Positions 40,056-49,933 of a stretch of DNA of 64,000 nucleotides are shown piece after piece (positions within the stretch are counted from its first letter, which is position 1; each line of letters starts with the position of its first letter). A program made the position numbers and the translations under genes. Origin of the DNA: Hydrogenophaga sp040372165. Lineage in GTDB: Bacteria; Pseudomonadota; Gammaproteobacteria; Burkholderiales; Burkholderiaceae_C. The notes under the pieces were generated by a model. The model did not search any database. It saw only the letters and a program-made list of their open reading frames with translations, and was not told the DNA's origin. Location: the NCBI RefSeq assembly GCF_040372165.1, contig NZ_BAABWG010000002.1, positions 620,001 through 684,000 of the forward strand, read 5' to 3'.

Positions 40056-42524
40056 ATGAAGTGGTTGAACAGGGCACTGCTGAGCGTGGTGATGGTGTTG
40101 TTGCTGACAGGTGCCGTCCTGGCGGTGTATGGCCGCAAGACCTTGCCATTGATGAACGGGCAGCTGAGCCTGCCAGGGCTGAAACACCCGGTGCTGGTGA
40201 CGCGAGACGCCAGCGATGTGACGCATGTGGAGGCGCAAGACCCGCGGGATGCCTGGATGGCACTGGGCTATGTGCATGCCCAGGAACGGCCATGGCAAAT
40301 GGCCTTCAACCGGCGGCTGATGCGCGGGCGTTTGTCCGAGATTCTGGGGCCGGCCACGTTGCCGACAGACCAGACGCTGTTGACGCTCGGTGTTCGTCGC
40401 GCTGCGCTGGCCCAGCTCGAAGGTGCTTCGCCGGAAGTGGTCAGCGCTCTTGAGGCCTACAGCGCTGGCGTGAATGCTTTCTTTGCCGACAGCCGCCAGG
40501 CATTGCCGCCTGAGTTCCTGCTGACAGGTGATGACCCTCGGCCCCTGGCGCGAGAAGGCCTGTTCTGGGATGTGGGCGACTCTGCTGCATGGGTGCTGCT
40601 GATGTCACTGGATCTGGGCAAGAACTGGTCGGATGAGTTGATTCGATGGCGTGTGGCCCGCGACCTGGACACCAGTGCCGTGCACGAACTGCTGCCGCCC
40701 TATGACGATGAACAACCGGCGTCGAGTGCGGATCTGTCTGCCCTGTACCGGGAACTGGGGGTGTATCGGGCAGAGCGCGCCACGGCTGGCGCGGCTGTGC
40801 CCTCAACCCTGGCCGGCCTTTCCATGGAAGAGCTGATTGCCTCCGGTGGCAAGGGATCGAACAACTGGGTGGTGGACGGATCACGAAGTACGACCGGCAA
40901 GCCACTGCTGGCCAATGACCCGCACCTGAGCATCGGAGCTCCTGCCATCTGGTATTTCGCCCATTTGCGTGCGCCGGCCGTGGATGGATTCGATGCGCTC
41001 GACGTGGTAGGGGCCAGTCTGCCCGGCACTCCGTACGTCGTACTGGGCCACACGCAAGGAGCGGCCTGGGGTTATACGAACACGGGGCCGGATACGCAGG
41101 ATTTGTATCTGGAGCAGCTGCACCCGGACGACCCGGACCGGTATCGGTTGCCTGATGCACCGGACGGCACACCCCGTTGGGCTTCCTTTGAGGTAGAGGA
41201 GGTGGGCATCCCGGTCAAAGGGCAGGGCGAGGTGCACTACCGTGTGCGGCGCTCGCGGCATGGCCCGGTGGTCAGCGATGTGGAAGGCAAGACGCGGGAC
41301 CTGCTCGATACCGGACGCTATGCGCTTGCACTGCGATGGTCGGCTCTGGACGCCGACAACGGCACCATGCAGGCGTTCTCAGCCATCAACCGGGCGCAAA
41401 GCGTTCCGGCGCTGCAAGCTGCCTTCAGGGACTTTCATTCACCCATGCAAAACGTGGTGATGGCCGACATCCATGGGCGCATCGCGTACAAGGCGGCGGG
41501 TCGCGTGCCGGTGCGGGCAGACAACAACGACATCATGGGCAAGGCACCAGCGCCAGGGTGGCTGCCGCAGTACGACTGGGTTTCCTGGATACCTTACGAG
41601 GAAACGCCTCAGGACGACGGAGCCAACGGCTGGATCGCCACTGCCAACCAGCGAATCCACGAACTGGACTATCCCTATTTCATTGCACAGGACTGGCGAC
41701 CCGACTATCGAAAAAAGCGGATCGACGCGCTGCTGGGAGAGACGGAGAAGCACAGTGTGGAGAGCTTTGCACGCATTCAGTCGGATCTGCTCTCGGCTGG
41801 CGCGCTCAAGCTGATGCCATTCCTCAGGAAGGCGGCCGGGCAGTCGACCCATCCCATGGCGCCTTCTGCGAGGGAAGTCATCGAGCGCTTCGATGGCGTG
41901 ATGAATGCCGATGCGGCGGGTCCGCTGGTGTTTCATGCCTGGTATGACGCTTTTTTGAGGCAGACAGTCGGGCAGCGGCTGGGCCAGGACACGTTTGACG
42001 CGCTGTATGGAAAGCGTCTGTTCAGCGAGGCGGTAGAAGGCATCTTGCTGCGCGCTGATGACCGCTGGTGTGGTGCGGGCGGCTGCGATGCCGTCAGTGT
42101 GGCGGCATTTGATGAAGCCATGGAGCGGGTGGCGGCCTGGCAAGGTCGCGATGTGTCTCGCTGGCAGTGGGGGCGTGCACATCCCGCCATCTCGTCTCAT
42201 CGACCCTTTAGCGTGGTGCCGGCGGTGGCCGGGCTGTTCGAAGTGGCTGTGCCTACCGGCGGCGATTCACATACTGTCAATGTCGGTGAGTACCGGGCTC
42301 ACCATGACGCCATGCCGTTTGCTTCGCGTCTGGCGCCCAGTCTGCGCGCCATCTACGACCTGTCAGACCTGAACAATTCACGTTTCATCTACCAGACGGG
42401 CCAGAACGGCAGCGTGTTTTCGCCACGTTACGCTGACATGAAGCATGAATGGGCCGATGTGCGCTATCGCAAATTGAGCACGGACACAGCAGCACCCCGG
42501 TCGAAACTGATACTGACGCCATGA
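40056..42524 (+). CDS. Penicillin acylase family (Ntn-hydrolase) protein
   Basis: This 822-residue secreted protein has an N-terminal hydrophobic segment (about 7-25) and the S45 penicillin amidase layout: alpha chain about 30-250, autocatalytic processing before Ser268 in GGKGSNNWVVDG, then the beta chain with LLANDPHLSIGAPAIWYFAHL. Expected active-site Asn appears later in IATANQRIHELDYPY. Family members hydrolyse penicillins, acyl-homoserine lactones or other acyl amides; the substrate here is unknown. The length is normal for a full precursor. Confidence 0.93.
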   Translation: MKWLNRALLSVVMVLLLTGAVLAVYGRKTLPLMNGQLSLPGLKHPVLVTRDASDVTHVEAQDPRDAWMALGYVHAQERPWQMAFNRRLMRGRLSEILGPATLPTDQTLLTLGVRRAALAQLEGASPEVVSALEAYSAGVNAFFADSRQALPPEFLLTGDDPRPLAREGLFWDVGDSAAWVLLMSLDLGKNWSDELIRWRVARDLDTSAVHELLPPYDDEQPASSADLSALYRELGVYRAERATAGAAVPSTLAGLSMEELIASGGKGSNNWVVDGSRSTTGKPLLANDPHLSIGAPAIWYFAHLRAPAVDGFDALDVVGASLPGTPYVVLGHTQGAAWGYTNTGPDTQDLYLEQLHPDDPDRYRLPDAPDGTPRWASFEVEEVGIPVKGQGEVHYRVRRSRHGPVVSDVEGKTRDLLDTGRYALALRWSALDADNGTMQAFSAINRAQSVPALQAAFRDFHSPMQNVVMADIHGRIAYKAAGRVPVRADNNDIMGKAPAPGWLPQYDWVSWIPYEETPQDDGANGWIATANQRIHELDYPYFIAQDWRPDYRKKRIDALLGETEKHSVESFARIQSDLLSAGALKLMPFLRKAAGQSTHPMAPSAREVIERFDGVMNADAAGPLVFHAWYDAFLRQTVGQRLGQDTFDALYGKRLFSEAVEGILLRADDRWCGAGGCDAVSVAAFDEAMERVAAWQGRDVSRWQWGRAHPAISSHRPFSVVPAVAGLFEVAVPTGGDSHTVNVGEYRAHHDAMPFASRLAPSLRAIYDLSDLNNSRFIYQTGQNGSVFSPRYADMKHEWADVRYRKLSTDTAAPRSKLILTP

Positions 42525-42698
42525 GACTGCTGGCAAGAGTGACACATGGATGACGCTGCGACTTTCGCGGCGTGGTTATAAGGGCTGAGTGCACCGGAAA
42601 CGGCCCGGAAAAAGAACGGGGCCAATGGCAGAGGGAGCGCAGCGGACGCAAAGCCGTTCGCGCGCGGGAGTGTCTGACAACGATTGAGGAGACACATC

Positions 42699-44861
42699 AT
42701 GAGCCCGAAGTATCTGCGCTGTATGGCAGCGCTGTCCGTGCTGGCCCTTTGCTGGCCTGCGACATCTGCCGCCGCCGGCGTGTCAGTGCAGGACGATGCG
42801 CTGGCACGGCCTTTCCCGAACGATCGGTACACGGTGCCAGACTTTGGCAACCTGACCTTCAAGCGGGTAAACCTGCCACTGCCGGATTGCAGTGTGCAGA
42901 TCAGCGATTGCGCGGATCTCGCGCACATCAACCAGCTGGACGGTTTCTCGACCCAGCCCCGGATCACGCTGCCGTTCACCGGTGAAATTGACGTGTCCAC
43001 AGTGGACAGCTCCAGTGTGTACTTGCTCAACCTCGGTGATACCCAGACGTTGCAGGGGCTGGGGCAGAAAGTCGGCATCAACCAGGTCGTGTGGGACCCG
43101 GAGACATTGACGCTGGCATTCGAGCCCGATGAGCTTCTGGCCGATCACACGCGATATCTCGTGGTGGTCACCGGCGGTGTGCGGGACATGGATGGGCGGC
43201 CCATTCGCAAGAAGCGTACTGCGCCATGGTTGGCCCGCGCCAAACGCCAGGGATGGAAAGCCCCGGTGCCCAGGGCATCCGAACACGACATGGACCTCAA
43301 GGCTGCGATGCGGGCGCTGCCGGCCAGGGGAAAGCGGGTGGTCTCTGCCACCTTGTTCACCACCCAAAGCAGCACAGTCGACCTGGTGAAAATCATGCGT
43401 CAGATCAAGCGCAGCACACCAACGCCGGCGAGCTTCGACCTGGGACGCGTGGGCGGAGCTGCAGCACCATCGGTGTTTCCGGTGGCCGATCTGGTACAGG
43501 CGAGCTTTCAGCGCCAGACGCAGGTGGCAGGCCCGCTGACCACGACATCCTTGCCGCTGGGCGCTTTGCAGGTGGTGCCAGGTGCCGTGGGCAAGCTCGC
43601 CTATGGCCGATTCCAGTCAACCCAGTACCTGAATGCGCAACGGTTCATGCCTTCGGTGCCGTCCTGGACGGGCACACCTGAGCCAACGGGAGGCGAAGAG
43701 CTGGTGTTTCAGGTGTTCCTCCCCGCCGGTCAAGCACCCCAGGGCGGTTGGCCGGTGGCCTTGTTCGGCCATGGATTCACCGACAGCATGTATGGCGCGC
43801 CATGGGTGGTGGCATCCGTTCTCGCTTCGCGCGGCATCGCCACGGCGTCTCTCAACGTGGTGGGGCACGCGGGGGGCAGCGATGGCTACCTGGAGCTGAC
43901 GCGGCTGGATGGTCAGACGGTGAAGGTTCCAGCCGGCGGGCGTGGCATGGATCAGAACGGTGATGGCGTCATCGACAGCACAGAAGGCGTGGCCGCCGTG
44001 TTTCCGAACGACGTGCTGGGCAACCGTGACGGGCTGCGGCAGACCACGGTCGACCTGATGCAGCTGGTTCGACAGATCGAGCAAGGGCTGGATGTCGACG
44101 GCGATGGTGCGACTGATCTCAGCCAGCAACGCATCTACTACGCAGGCCAGTCTTTCGGGGGGATTTACGGGACCATGCTGCTTGGACTCGAGCCCTCCCT
44201 GCGTGCGGGCGTGGCCAACGTGCCTGGCGGCTCGCTATCGAACGTGGCACGATTGGGTGTATTCCGCGCACTAGTGGCGGGTGGTCTGGCAGTCAGACAA
44301 CCCTCACTCATCAACTTGCCGCCGACGCCCGGGCTTCCGGTTCCGTACAACCTCAACTTCGACGAAAACGTACCACTGCGTGACCAGCCGCCAGTGACCA
44401 ACGATGTGCCGGGCGCGATGGCCATCGCCAAGGTGCTGGACCGGCAGGAGTGGGCACAGCAGCCGGGGAACCCGGTCTCGTATGCGTCGCTGATTCGGCG
44501 CCATCCGCTCAGGGGCAGTGTGGCCAAGCCGGTGATCTACCAGTTTGCCAAAGGGGACCAGACCGTTCCCAACCCGACCACCACGGCCATCCTGCGAGCT
44601 GGTGACCTGGCTCCTCAGGCGACGTATTTCCGCAATGATCTGGCTTTCGCTGCCGATTCGGGGGTGCCAAAGAATCCACACACCTTCCTGACCAACATCT
44701 CATCTGCCTCAGGAGCGCCTTACGCGGTGATGGCACAGCAGCAAATGGCCGTGTTCTTCCAGTCGGACGGACAGCTTGTTGTGGATCCCGATGGACCGGC
44801 CCCCATGTTTGAAGTGCCGGCAGTGCTGCCTTTGCCAGAAGAGCTGAACTTCTTGCCGTGA
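42699..44861 (+). CDS. Secreted alpha/beta hydrolase (lipase-like) with calcium-binding motifs
   Basis: This 720-residue protein has a signal peptide (about 1-26, ending SAAA-G), an N-terminal Ig-like/beta region (about 30-250) and an alpha/beta hydrolase domain. The hydrolase has GWPVALFGHGFTDSMYG and nucleophile elbow YAGQSFGGIYG, with His in NPHTFLTN near the end. Two EF-hand-like loops, DQNGDGVIDSTEG and DVDGDGATDLSQQ, suggest calcium binding. A GAGGAG ribosome-binding site supports ATG 42699. It resembles secreted lipases or polyester hydrolases of Burkholderiales; the substrate is inferred. It overlaps the next gene by 4 bases. Confidence 0.82.
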   Translation: MSPKYLRCMAALSVLALCWPATSAAAGVSVQDDALARPFPNDRYTVPDFGNLTFKRVNLPLPDCSVQISDCADLAHINQLDGFSTQPRITLPFTGEIDVSTVDSSSVYLLNLGDTQTLQGLGQKVGINQVVWDPETLTLAFEPDELLADHTRYLVVVTGGVRDMDGRPIRKKRTAPWLARAKRQGWKAPVPRASEHDMDLKAAMRALPARGKRVVSATLFTTQSSTVDLVKIMRQIKRSTPTPASFDLGRVGGAAAPSVFPVADLVQASFQRQTQVAGPLTTTSLPLGALQVVPGAVGKLAYGRFQSTQYLNAQRFMPSVPSWTGTPEPTGGEELVFQVFLPAGQAPQGGWPVALFGHGFTDSMYGAPWVVASVLASRGIATASLNVVGHAGGSDGYLELTRLDGQTVKVPAGGRGMDQNGDGVIDSTEGVAAVFPNDVLGNRDGLRQTTVDLMQLVRQIEQGLDVDGDGATDLSQQRIYYAGQSFGGIYGTMLLGLEPSLRAGVANVPGGSLSNVARLGVFRALVAGGLAVRQPSLINLPPTPGLPVPYNLNFDENVPLRDQPPVTNDVPGAMAIAKVLDRQEWAQQPGNPVSYASLIRRHPLRGSVAKPVIYQFAKGDQTVPNPTTTAILRAGDLAPQATYFRNDLAFAADSGVPKNPHTFLTNISSASGAPYAVMAQQQMAVFFQSDGQLVVDPDGPAPMFEVPAVLPLPEELNFLP

Positions 44862-45298
44862 CCCAGAGGCAGGAACCACTTCGCCTCGTGCTCACGCCCG
44901 CCCAAAGCGGCGTCAGGGCACGGGTAGTGGTGGTTGATTCCATCACCGCAGTCACGACAGAAGATGCCGGCTCGGTGGTGGTGTCCGGCTCACACGGCGG
45001 TGTCAGCTCTGCGCATTTCGCGCTGCGCTACCCCATGCGTCTGGTGGTGTTCAATGATGCTGGTGGCGGCAAGGACGGTGCTGGCATGGCCGCACTGAAC
45101 CTGCTGCAAGACGCTGGCGTGGCGGCGGCGACCGTCAGCCACACCAGTGCACGCATCGGGGACGGCATGGACGCCTGGGAGCACGGTGCAGTGAGTCATG
45201 GCAACGTCTTGGCAGCTGCCCTGGGGCTGGTGCAAGGGCGCCGTCTGCGAGAGCATCTTCAGCTCATCGATTTCGCACAGTTGCCGCTGCCAGAGTGA
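44858..45298 (+). CDS. Conserved hypothetical protein, coupled to the secreted hydrolase
   Basis: This 146-residue soluble protein contains VVVSGSHGGVSSAHFALR, VVFNDAGGGKDGAGMAALNL and SHTSARIGDGMDAWEHGAVS, a strongly patterned sequence that looks like a conserved enzyme family, but I cannot name it. GTG 44858 overlaps the TGA of the preceding secreted hydrolase gene (GTGA), so its translation is coupled. The product has no signal peptide, so partner and compartment differ. It may act in the cytoplasm on a product of the secreted enzyme; this is inference. Confidence 0.7.
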   Translation: MTQRQEPLRLVLTPAQSGVRARVVVVDSITAVTTEDAGSVVVSGSHGGVSSAHFALRYPMRLVVFNDAGGGKDGAGMAALNLLQDAGVAAATVSHTSARIGDGMDAWEHGAVSHGNVLAAALGLVQGRRLREHLQLIDFAQLPLPE

Positions 45299-45321
45299 GC
45301 AGCCCACGCCAGTGCGCGTTG

Positions 45322-45774
45322 TCATCCTGCCGGAATGTCCGGCTCGACCAGATTGGCCAGTTGGAGCAGCGTGTCCTGCCAGCCGAGGTAGCAGGGGTCT
45401 TGCGGAATGTAAGAGGGAATGCCTGTTTGCGTGGCTGATACGGACGTGCCGCAAATCACCGGTTTCAGGTCGATGGTGGTGCGCATTTCGTCGGATATGT
45501 CGGCGCCATCAAAGACGCAGTTGTAGACAATTCGCTCGCCCGGCACCAGCTCCAGGTACTCGCCGCCGAAGGCCACGGGCTGCTGCTGGCTGAAGTTGGT
45601 GAACTGCATGCGGTAGCGCCCACCCACTTTGGCGTCCAGCTCCAGCACGCGGCAGGTGAAGCCGTGAGGTGGCAAGAACTTGGCAACGGCATCCGCGGTG
45701 AGGAAGGCGCGATAAATGCGTTCGGCGGGGGCGCGAAGCACCCGATGGAGATTGACGGTTCCGGTTGAACTCAT
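45322..45774 (-). CDS. SRPBCC/AHSA1-type protein
   Basis: This 150-residue START-like (Bet v1-like) protein matches the AHSA1/SRPBCC pattern: VLRAPAERIYRAFLTADAV, then GGRYRMQF and GEYLELVPGERIVYN, closing with GWQDTLLQLANLVEPDI. It would bind a hydrophobic small ligand in a cavity. It is convergent with the conserved hypothetical gene (24 bases between ends). Function beyond the fold is unknown. Confidence 0.88.
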   Translation of the reverse strand: MSSTGTVNLHRVLRAPAERIYRAFLTADAVAKFLPPHGFTCRVLELDAKVGGRYRMQFTNFSQQQPVAFGGEYLELVPGERIVYNCVFDGADISDEMRTTIDLKPVICGTSVSATQTGIPSYIPQDPCYLGWQDTLLQLANLVEPDIPAG

Positions 45775-45882
45775 GAAGGACTCCTGTGCATGTTGTCAGT
45801 TGTGGGGGCTGGGGAAGCAGCCATCAGAGCGACGACGAAGAGCCATGCCTCAGATCGACATGCCGTGGGAGCCTCGCAGAGC

Positions 45883-47424
45883 TCAGGTTCCGCAGAAGGT
45901 ACGGAACCCTTGGGTCTGCTCAGGCGTGCCCGCCAAAGCCGCCAGGGCATCTGCCTCACGTTCGTCGAAGGGCCGCGTCACGATGGCCAGTAGCCGTTCA
46001 AACAACGCCATGTCGCCAGGGTCTGATGCTGCATCCAAAGCGTTTTCCACCAAATGGTTGCGCGGGATGTAGAGAGGATTGACGGCGTCCATGGCATCTG
46101 CGTGTTCAGACCGCGCAACCGTGCCATCACTCGGCAGGCGCGAGAGCCACCGCTGGGACCATGCCTGCAAATCCGGTTCGGCTTGGGCTGCGAACTGGCT
46201 GCTCCACTCGCTGCTTTGTCCGCGCAGCACACGGGAAAGCCGGCGAAAGCCGAGCGTGAAGTCCACGCCATGGCGGTGCAGCAGTTGCAGGTAGTCGTTG
46301 ACGAGGTTTCGGTCTTGCTCGGCCTCGGTGTCTTGGCCCGGCGGGCCGTCCTCTTGCGTGGCTGGGATGCCCAACTTGCGTCGGTGGACGTTCAACCAAT
46401 GCCCATCGAATTCGGCAGGAAACGCCTCAATCACTTCAGTGGCCAGCGCAACGGCTTTGTCACTGTCTTCTGCGTCAATCAGTGGCAACAGCGTTTCGGC
46501 CAGACGGGTCAGGTTCCATTGGGCGATGCCGGGCTGGTTGCCATAGGCATAGCGGCCGCCATGATCGATGGAGCTGAAGACGGTCTGCGGGTCGTAGGCT
46601 TCCATGAAGGCGCATGGGCCGTAGTCGATGGTCTCGCCAGACAGCGTCATGTTGTCGGTGTTCATCACGCCATGGATGAAGGCCACGCCCATCCATTGGG
46701 CGATGAGCTTCGCTTGGCGCGTTTGCACAGCACGCAGCAGCCCCAGTGCGCGCTCCGGCCCTTCTGCATCAGCCAACGCCGGGTAGTGGCGATTGACGAC
46801 GAAGTTGACCAGCTTGCGCAAGCTGTCGATGTCACCCCGCGCAGCAAAGAACTGGAATGTGCCCACACGCACATGGCTGGACGCCACACGGGTGAGGATG
46901 GCGCCGGGCAGTGGGCGATCTCGTGCAATCGTCTCGCCCGTGGCCACGGCAGCCAGGGTGCGCGTGGTGGGAATGCCCAGTGCATACATGGCTTCGCTGA
47001 TGAGGTATTCGCGCAGCACCGGCCCCACCGCCGCCTTGCCATCGCCACCGCGCGAGAAGGGTGTGCGCCCGGAGCCTTTGAAAGCGATGTCCAGGCGCTT
47101 GCCTTCCGGCGTGACCACTTCGCCCAGCAGCAACGCACGCCCGTCGCCCAGCTGGGGCGAGAAGCCACCAAACTGGTGGCCGGCATAGGCCTGGGCCAAT
47201 GGCGTAGCGCCCTCAGGCACCACATTGCCTGCCAACACCTGCAAGCCTTCATCGCTGCCGAGCCGGTCGGCTTCCAGGCCCATGCTTTCGGCCAACGCAT
47301 GGTTGAAGCGCAGCCAGCGCGGCGCGGGCACCTTGGCCGGCTCCCATGGCGCGAACATGCCTTGCATGTCGCGGGCGAACTGGTTGTCGAACGGGAAGAG
47401 GGGCGTGGTGTTGGCAGTGCTCAT
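45883..47424 (-). CDS. selO: Protein adenylyltransferase SelO
   Basis: This 513-residue pseudokinase-fold enzyme transfers AMP from ATP to Ser, Thr or Tyr hydroxyls and is linked to redox defence. Clear SelO motifs are YAGHQFGGFSPQLGDGRALL, AFKGSGRTPFSRGGDGKAA, GIPTTRTLAAV, GVMNTDNMTLSGETIDYGPC and FMEAYDPQTVFSSID. ATG 47424 (MSTANTTPLFPFDNQFA) was chosen as the family start. Upstream lies a 394-base gap to the divergent FemAB-like gene. Confidence 0.96.
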   Translation of the reverse strand: MSTANTTPLFPFDNQFARDMQGMFAPWEPAKVPAPRWLRFNHALAESMGLEADRLGSDEGLQVLAGNVVPEGATPLAQAYAGHQFGGFSPQLGDGRALLLGEVVTPEGKRLDIAFKGSGRTPFSRGGDGKAAVGPVLREYLISEAMYALGIPTTRTLAAVATGETIARDRPLPGAILTRVASSHVRVGTFQFFAARGDIDSLRKLVNFVVNRHYPALADAEGPERALGLLRAVQTRQAKLIAQWMGVAFIHGVMNTDNMTLSGETIDYGPCAFMEAYDPQTVFSSIDHGGRYAYGNQPGIAQWNLTRLAETLLPLIDAEDSDKAVALATEVIEAFPAEFDGHWLNVHRRKLGIPATQEDGPPGQDTEAEQDRNLVNDYLQLLHRHGVDFTLGFRRLSRVLRGQSSEWSSQFAAQAEPDLQAWSQRWLSRLPSDGTVARSEHADAMDAVNPLYIPRNHLVENALDAASDPGDMALFERLLAIVTRPFDEREADALAALAGTPEQTQGFRTFCGT

Positions 47425-47818
47425 GCCGTGATTGTGGCGAGAAATGGTCAGAGGCGAGCGTGCTCCTCGCATGGCCTTGAGCGAGTCAGGGCCATGTCTT
47501 TTGCCATCCCTAAGAAGCAGGCTGAGGAGTGAGCCTTTCCGCTGGCGTGGGCCCAAGGCCAAACGGATCCATCAACGCCGAACACCTTGCCAAGAGCAAA
47601 CAGCACGGAACAGGTACCAATGTCAGAAGGTCGGTAGCAAGGTGCTGCCTGACTCGTTGATCCTGAAGGCAGGACAACATGCAGAAGTACGGACACGGCC
47701 GGCGGAAAAATTGCAGGGAGATTTCGGGTAGATTTGAACCCGGGACAGGGAGGCGAACTTCTTGACTACCCACATTTCGCCGATTCGAAGAAATCCAAAA
47801 GCCCGTGGGAGACACAGC
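47425..47818. other. 394-base divergent intergenic region
   Basis: Nothing I can support as a gene lies here. It separates the selO start from the FemAB/GNAT-like start, so two divergent promoters are expected. A tRNA-like GATTTGAACCCGGGAC at about 47727 lacks the rest of a tRNA. Confidence 0.5.
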
Positions 47819-49174
47819 ATGACCAAACCGAAAGCCAATCGACCCGGCAAGACCGTATCCCGCCTGCGGCGAGTGGGATCGGTTCTGCGCAAACTGACGC
47901 CCAAAGCTGCGCCGCCAGGCGTGGTGTTGACCAATGTGAAGGAGCGTCGAAAGGCGCGCCGCCAAAGCACGGGCTTGCAGTTGACGATGGCCGACCACAT
48001 TGACGGGCTCAATCCGGTCCTGTGGGACGCGTTGGCGGAAAAGGAAACGGTGTTTCTCAGCCGTGCCTACCTTCGTACGCTGGAAGAGCATACGCCAGTG
48101 AACATGTCCTTGCGCTACGTGTTGGCCACAGATGCCGGCAGGCCGGTCGCCATCATGCTGTTCCAGCGGTTGGCGGTGGATGGTGGCCGGCTCCGCAAGC
48201 CGGGTGGCAAGAGCCTGTTGGCCAAGCCTATGTCTGGCTACAAGGAACACATGCTTGTCTGTGGCAACCTGTTGGTGTGGGGGCCGCGCGCTGTGGCCTT
48301 TGCATCAGACTGCGAAGACGAAGCCCAGCTCTGGCGTGCAGTTGGCGAGGCCTTGTACCGGGTGAGGCGGGCGGACCGATTGTTGGGGCAGTCGGACTTC
48401 GCCATGATCAAGGATTTTCCGGGTGACAACACCACCGCACCACAGGCGTTGCGCTTGTTGGGCTATCGAAGTGTCGAGACGGAGCCGGACATGGTGCTCG
48501 CCATTTCGCCGCAGTGGAAGAGCTTTGACGATTACCTGGCCAGCTTGACGAGCGGCTATCGCAGCAACTGCAAGAAGTTGACCAAGTCTTGTGCGGAGGC
48601 TGGCGTCGTCTTCAGAACCATGGGTGCCGACGAAATGACCACCCGCCAGGACGAGTTGCATGCGCTGTACAACCAGGTCCATCAGGCTCAGGGTTTGCGT
48701 CTGGCCAGCCTGGTGCCAGGCTATTTGCCCGCCATGGCGAAAGCCTTGGGGCCTGAGCACTTCGTTTGCCGGGTGGCCGAACGCAATGGCCAGCTGCTGG
48801 GCTTTGTGACCACGGTCAAGGATGGCGACACGGCTGTGGGCTACTACATCGGCTATGACCGTACCAGCAATGCCGACGCACCGCTGTACCTCTCACTGCT
48901 GCAAAGCACGATTGAGGATGCCATTGGCTTTGGCGCCGCGCAGTTGTCTCTGGGTAGAACAGCGTTGGAGCCCAAGGCAAAAATGGGGTGCAAACCTGTG
49001 CCATTGGCCTGCGGCATTCGACACCGTGTATCGGCCTTGAACTGGGTGATCAGTGCCTTGACCAAAACGGCTGTTCACGATGAGCCACCAGAGCGCAGCC
49101 CGTTCAAGGGCGACAAGCAGCTCAAGGATGGCGGGAAAGCGGCGCAGCCCACGCCAGCAAAGGACAAGGGCTGA
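47819..49174 (+). CDS. FemAB/GNAT-like acyltransferase
   Basis: This 451-residue protein has a basic N terminus (about 1-45) and the double acetyltransferase-like (FemAB/peptidoglycan-biosynthesis) pattern: DYLASLTSGYRSNCKKLTK, then LYNQVHQAQGLRLASLVPGYL and DAPLYLSLLQSTIEDAIGF with SLGRTALEPKAKMGC. Relatives transfer amino acids or acyl groups to cell-wall or lipid precursors; the exact donor is unknown. ATG 47819 is the chosen start. It is translationally coupled to the DTW-domain gene (TGATG). Confidence 0.82.
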   Translation: MTKPKANRPGKTVSRLRRVGSVLRKLTPKAAPPGVVLTNVKERRKARRQSTGLQLTMADHIDGLNPVLWDALAEKETVFLSRAYLRTLEEHTPVNMSLRYVLATDAGRPVAIMLFQRLAVDGGRLRKPGGKSLLAKPMSGYKEHMLVCGNLLVWGPRAVAFASDCEDEAQLWRAVGEALYRVRRADRLLGQSDFAMIKDFPGDNTTAPQALRLLGYRSVETEPDMVLAISPQWKSFDDYLASLTSGYRSNCKKLTKSCAEAGVVFRTMGADEMTTRQDELHALYNQVHQAQGLRLASLVPGYLPAMAKALGPEHFVCRVAERNGQLLGFVTTVKDGDTAVGYYIGYDRTSNADAPLYLSLLQSTIEDAIGFGAAQLSLGRTALEPKAKMGCKPVPLACGIRHRVSALNWVISALTKTAVHDEPPERSPFKGDKQLKDGGKAAQPTPAKDKG

Positions 49175-49923
49175 TGCACGCTGTCGCGCAGTTGAAGGCG
49201 GCGATGCTGGAAGCCAGCACCAAACCCTTCGTGGCCAGGGGAGGGCATTCCCGGCGTTGCCAGGCCTGCCGGTTGCCCGAAGCCTACTGCCTGTGCGCGC
49301 ACAAGCCAACGATGGACGTGCGAGCGGGCTTTTGCTTGCTCATGGGGGACGGCGAAGCCTACAAGCCCAGCAACACGGGCTGGCTGGTGGCCGACGTGGT
49401 GCGCGATACCTTCGCGTTTCCGTGGGCCAGAACCACGGTGGAGCCGGCGCTGCTGGCTTTGCTGGCTGACCCGCAGTGGCAACCCTACGTGGTGTTCCCG
49501 GGCGAGTTCGCAAAAGGCCGGGCGGTGGTCGAGGCTGTGGCGGAAGAATGCCGGGCTGACTCAGGCAACAGTGCGCGAAGGCCATTGTTCATCTTGCTGG
49601 ATGGCACCTGGACGCAGGGGCGCAAGATGTTCAACAAGAGCCCTTACCTGAACGCCTTCCCCGTGCTCAGTCTGGAGCCGGGAGATGCGTCGCGGTACGC
49701 ACTGAGGCGCTCCAACCGCACGGATCATTTCTGTACGTCAGAGGTGGCCGCGATGTGCCTGGCGCTGGCCGGTGAGGTCCACGCTGCGCAGGTGCTGGAC
49801 GCTTACCTGGATGTGTTCAGCGAGCACTACTTGCATGCCAAGCGCAACATGCGCATGCCAGAGGGCTTGGCCGTGCATGAGCACCTGAAGAAGACGCTCC
49901 TCGCCTTGCCGGCGACACCTTGA
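49174..49923 (+). CDS. DTW domain-containing protein (tRNA-uridine aminocarboxypropyltransferase family)
   Basis: This 249-residue protein has the DTW signature LFILLDGTWTQGRKM and an N-terminal cysteine cluster CQACRLPEAYCLC, probably a metal site, within the DTW layout. The family includes TapT/YfiP, which adds the aminocarboxypropyl group to tRNA uridine-47. Because FemAB-like and DTW genes overlap here, the pair may form a functional unit. A terminator follows at about 49940. Confidence 0.88.
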   Translation: MHAVAQLKAAMLEASTKPFVARGGHSRRCQACRLPEAYCLCAHKPTMDVRAGFCLLMGDGEAYKPSNTGWLVADVVRDTFAFPWARTTVEPALLALLADPQWQPYVVFPGEFAKGRAVVEAVAEECRADSGNSARRPLFILLDGTWTQGRKMFNKSPYLNAFPVLSLEPGDASRYALRRSNRTDHFCTSEVAAMCLALAGEVHAAQVLDAYLDVFSEHYLHAKRNMRMPEGLAVHEHLKKTLLALPATP

Positions 49924-49933
49924 CGACGAACAA

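Noticed and set aside
46054..47532. 492-codon open frame antisense to selO
   Set aside because: Wholly covered by selO with diagnostic motifs; composition typical of shadow frames.
47720..47750. tRNA-like T-loop sequence GATTTGAACCCGGGAC
   Set aside because: No acceptor, D or anticodon arms could be paired on either strand; the stem bases next to the loop do not pair.
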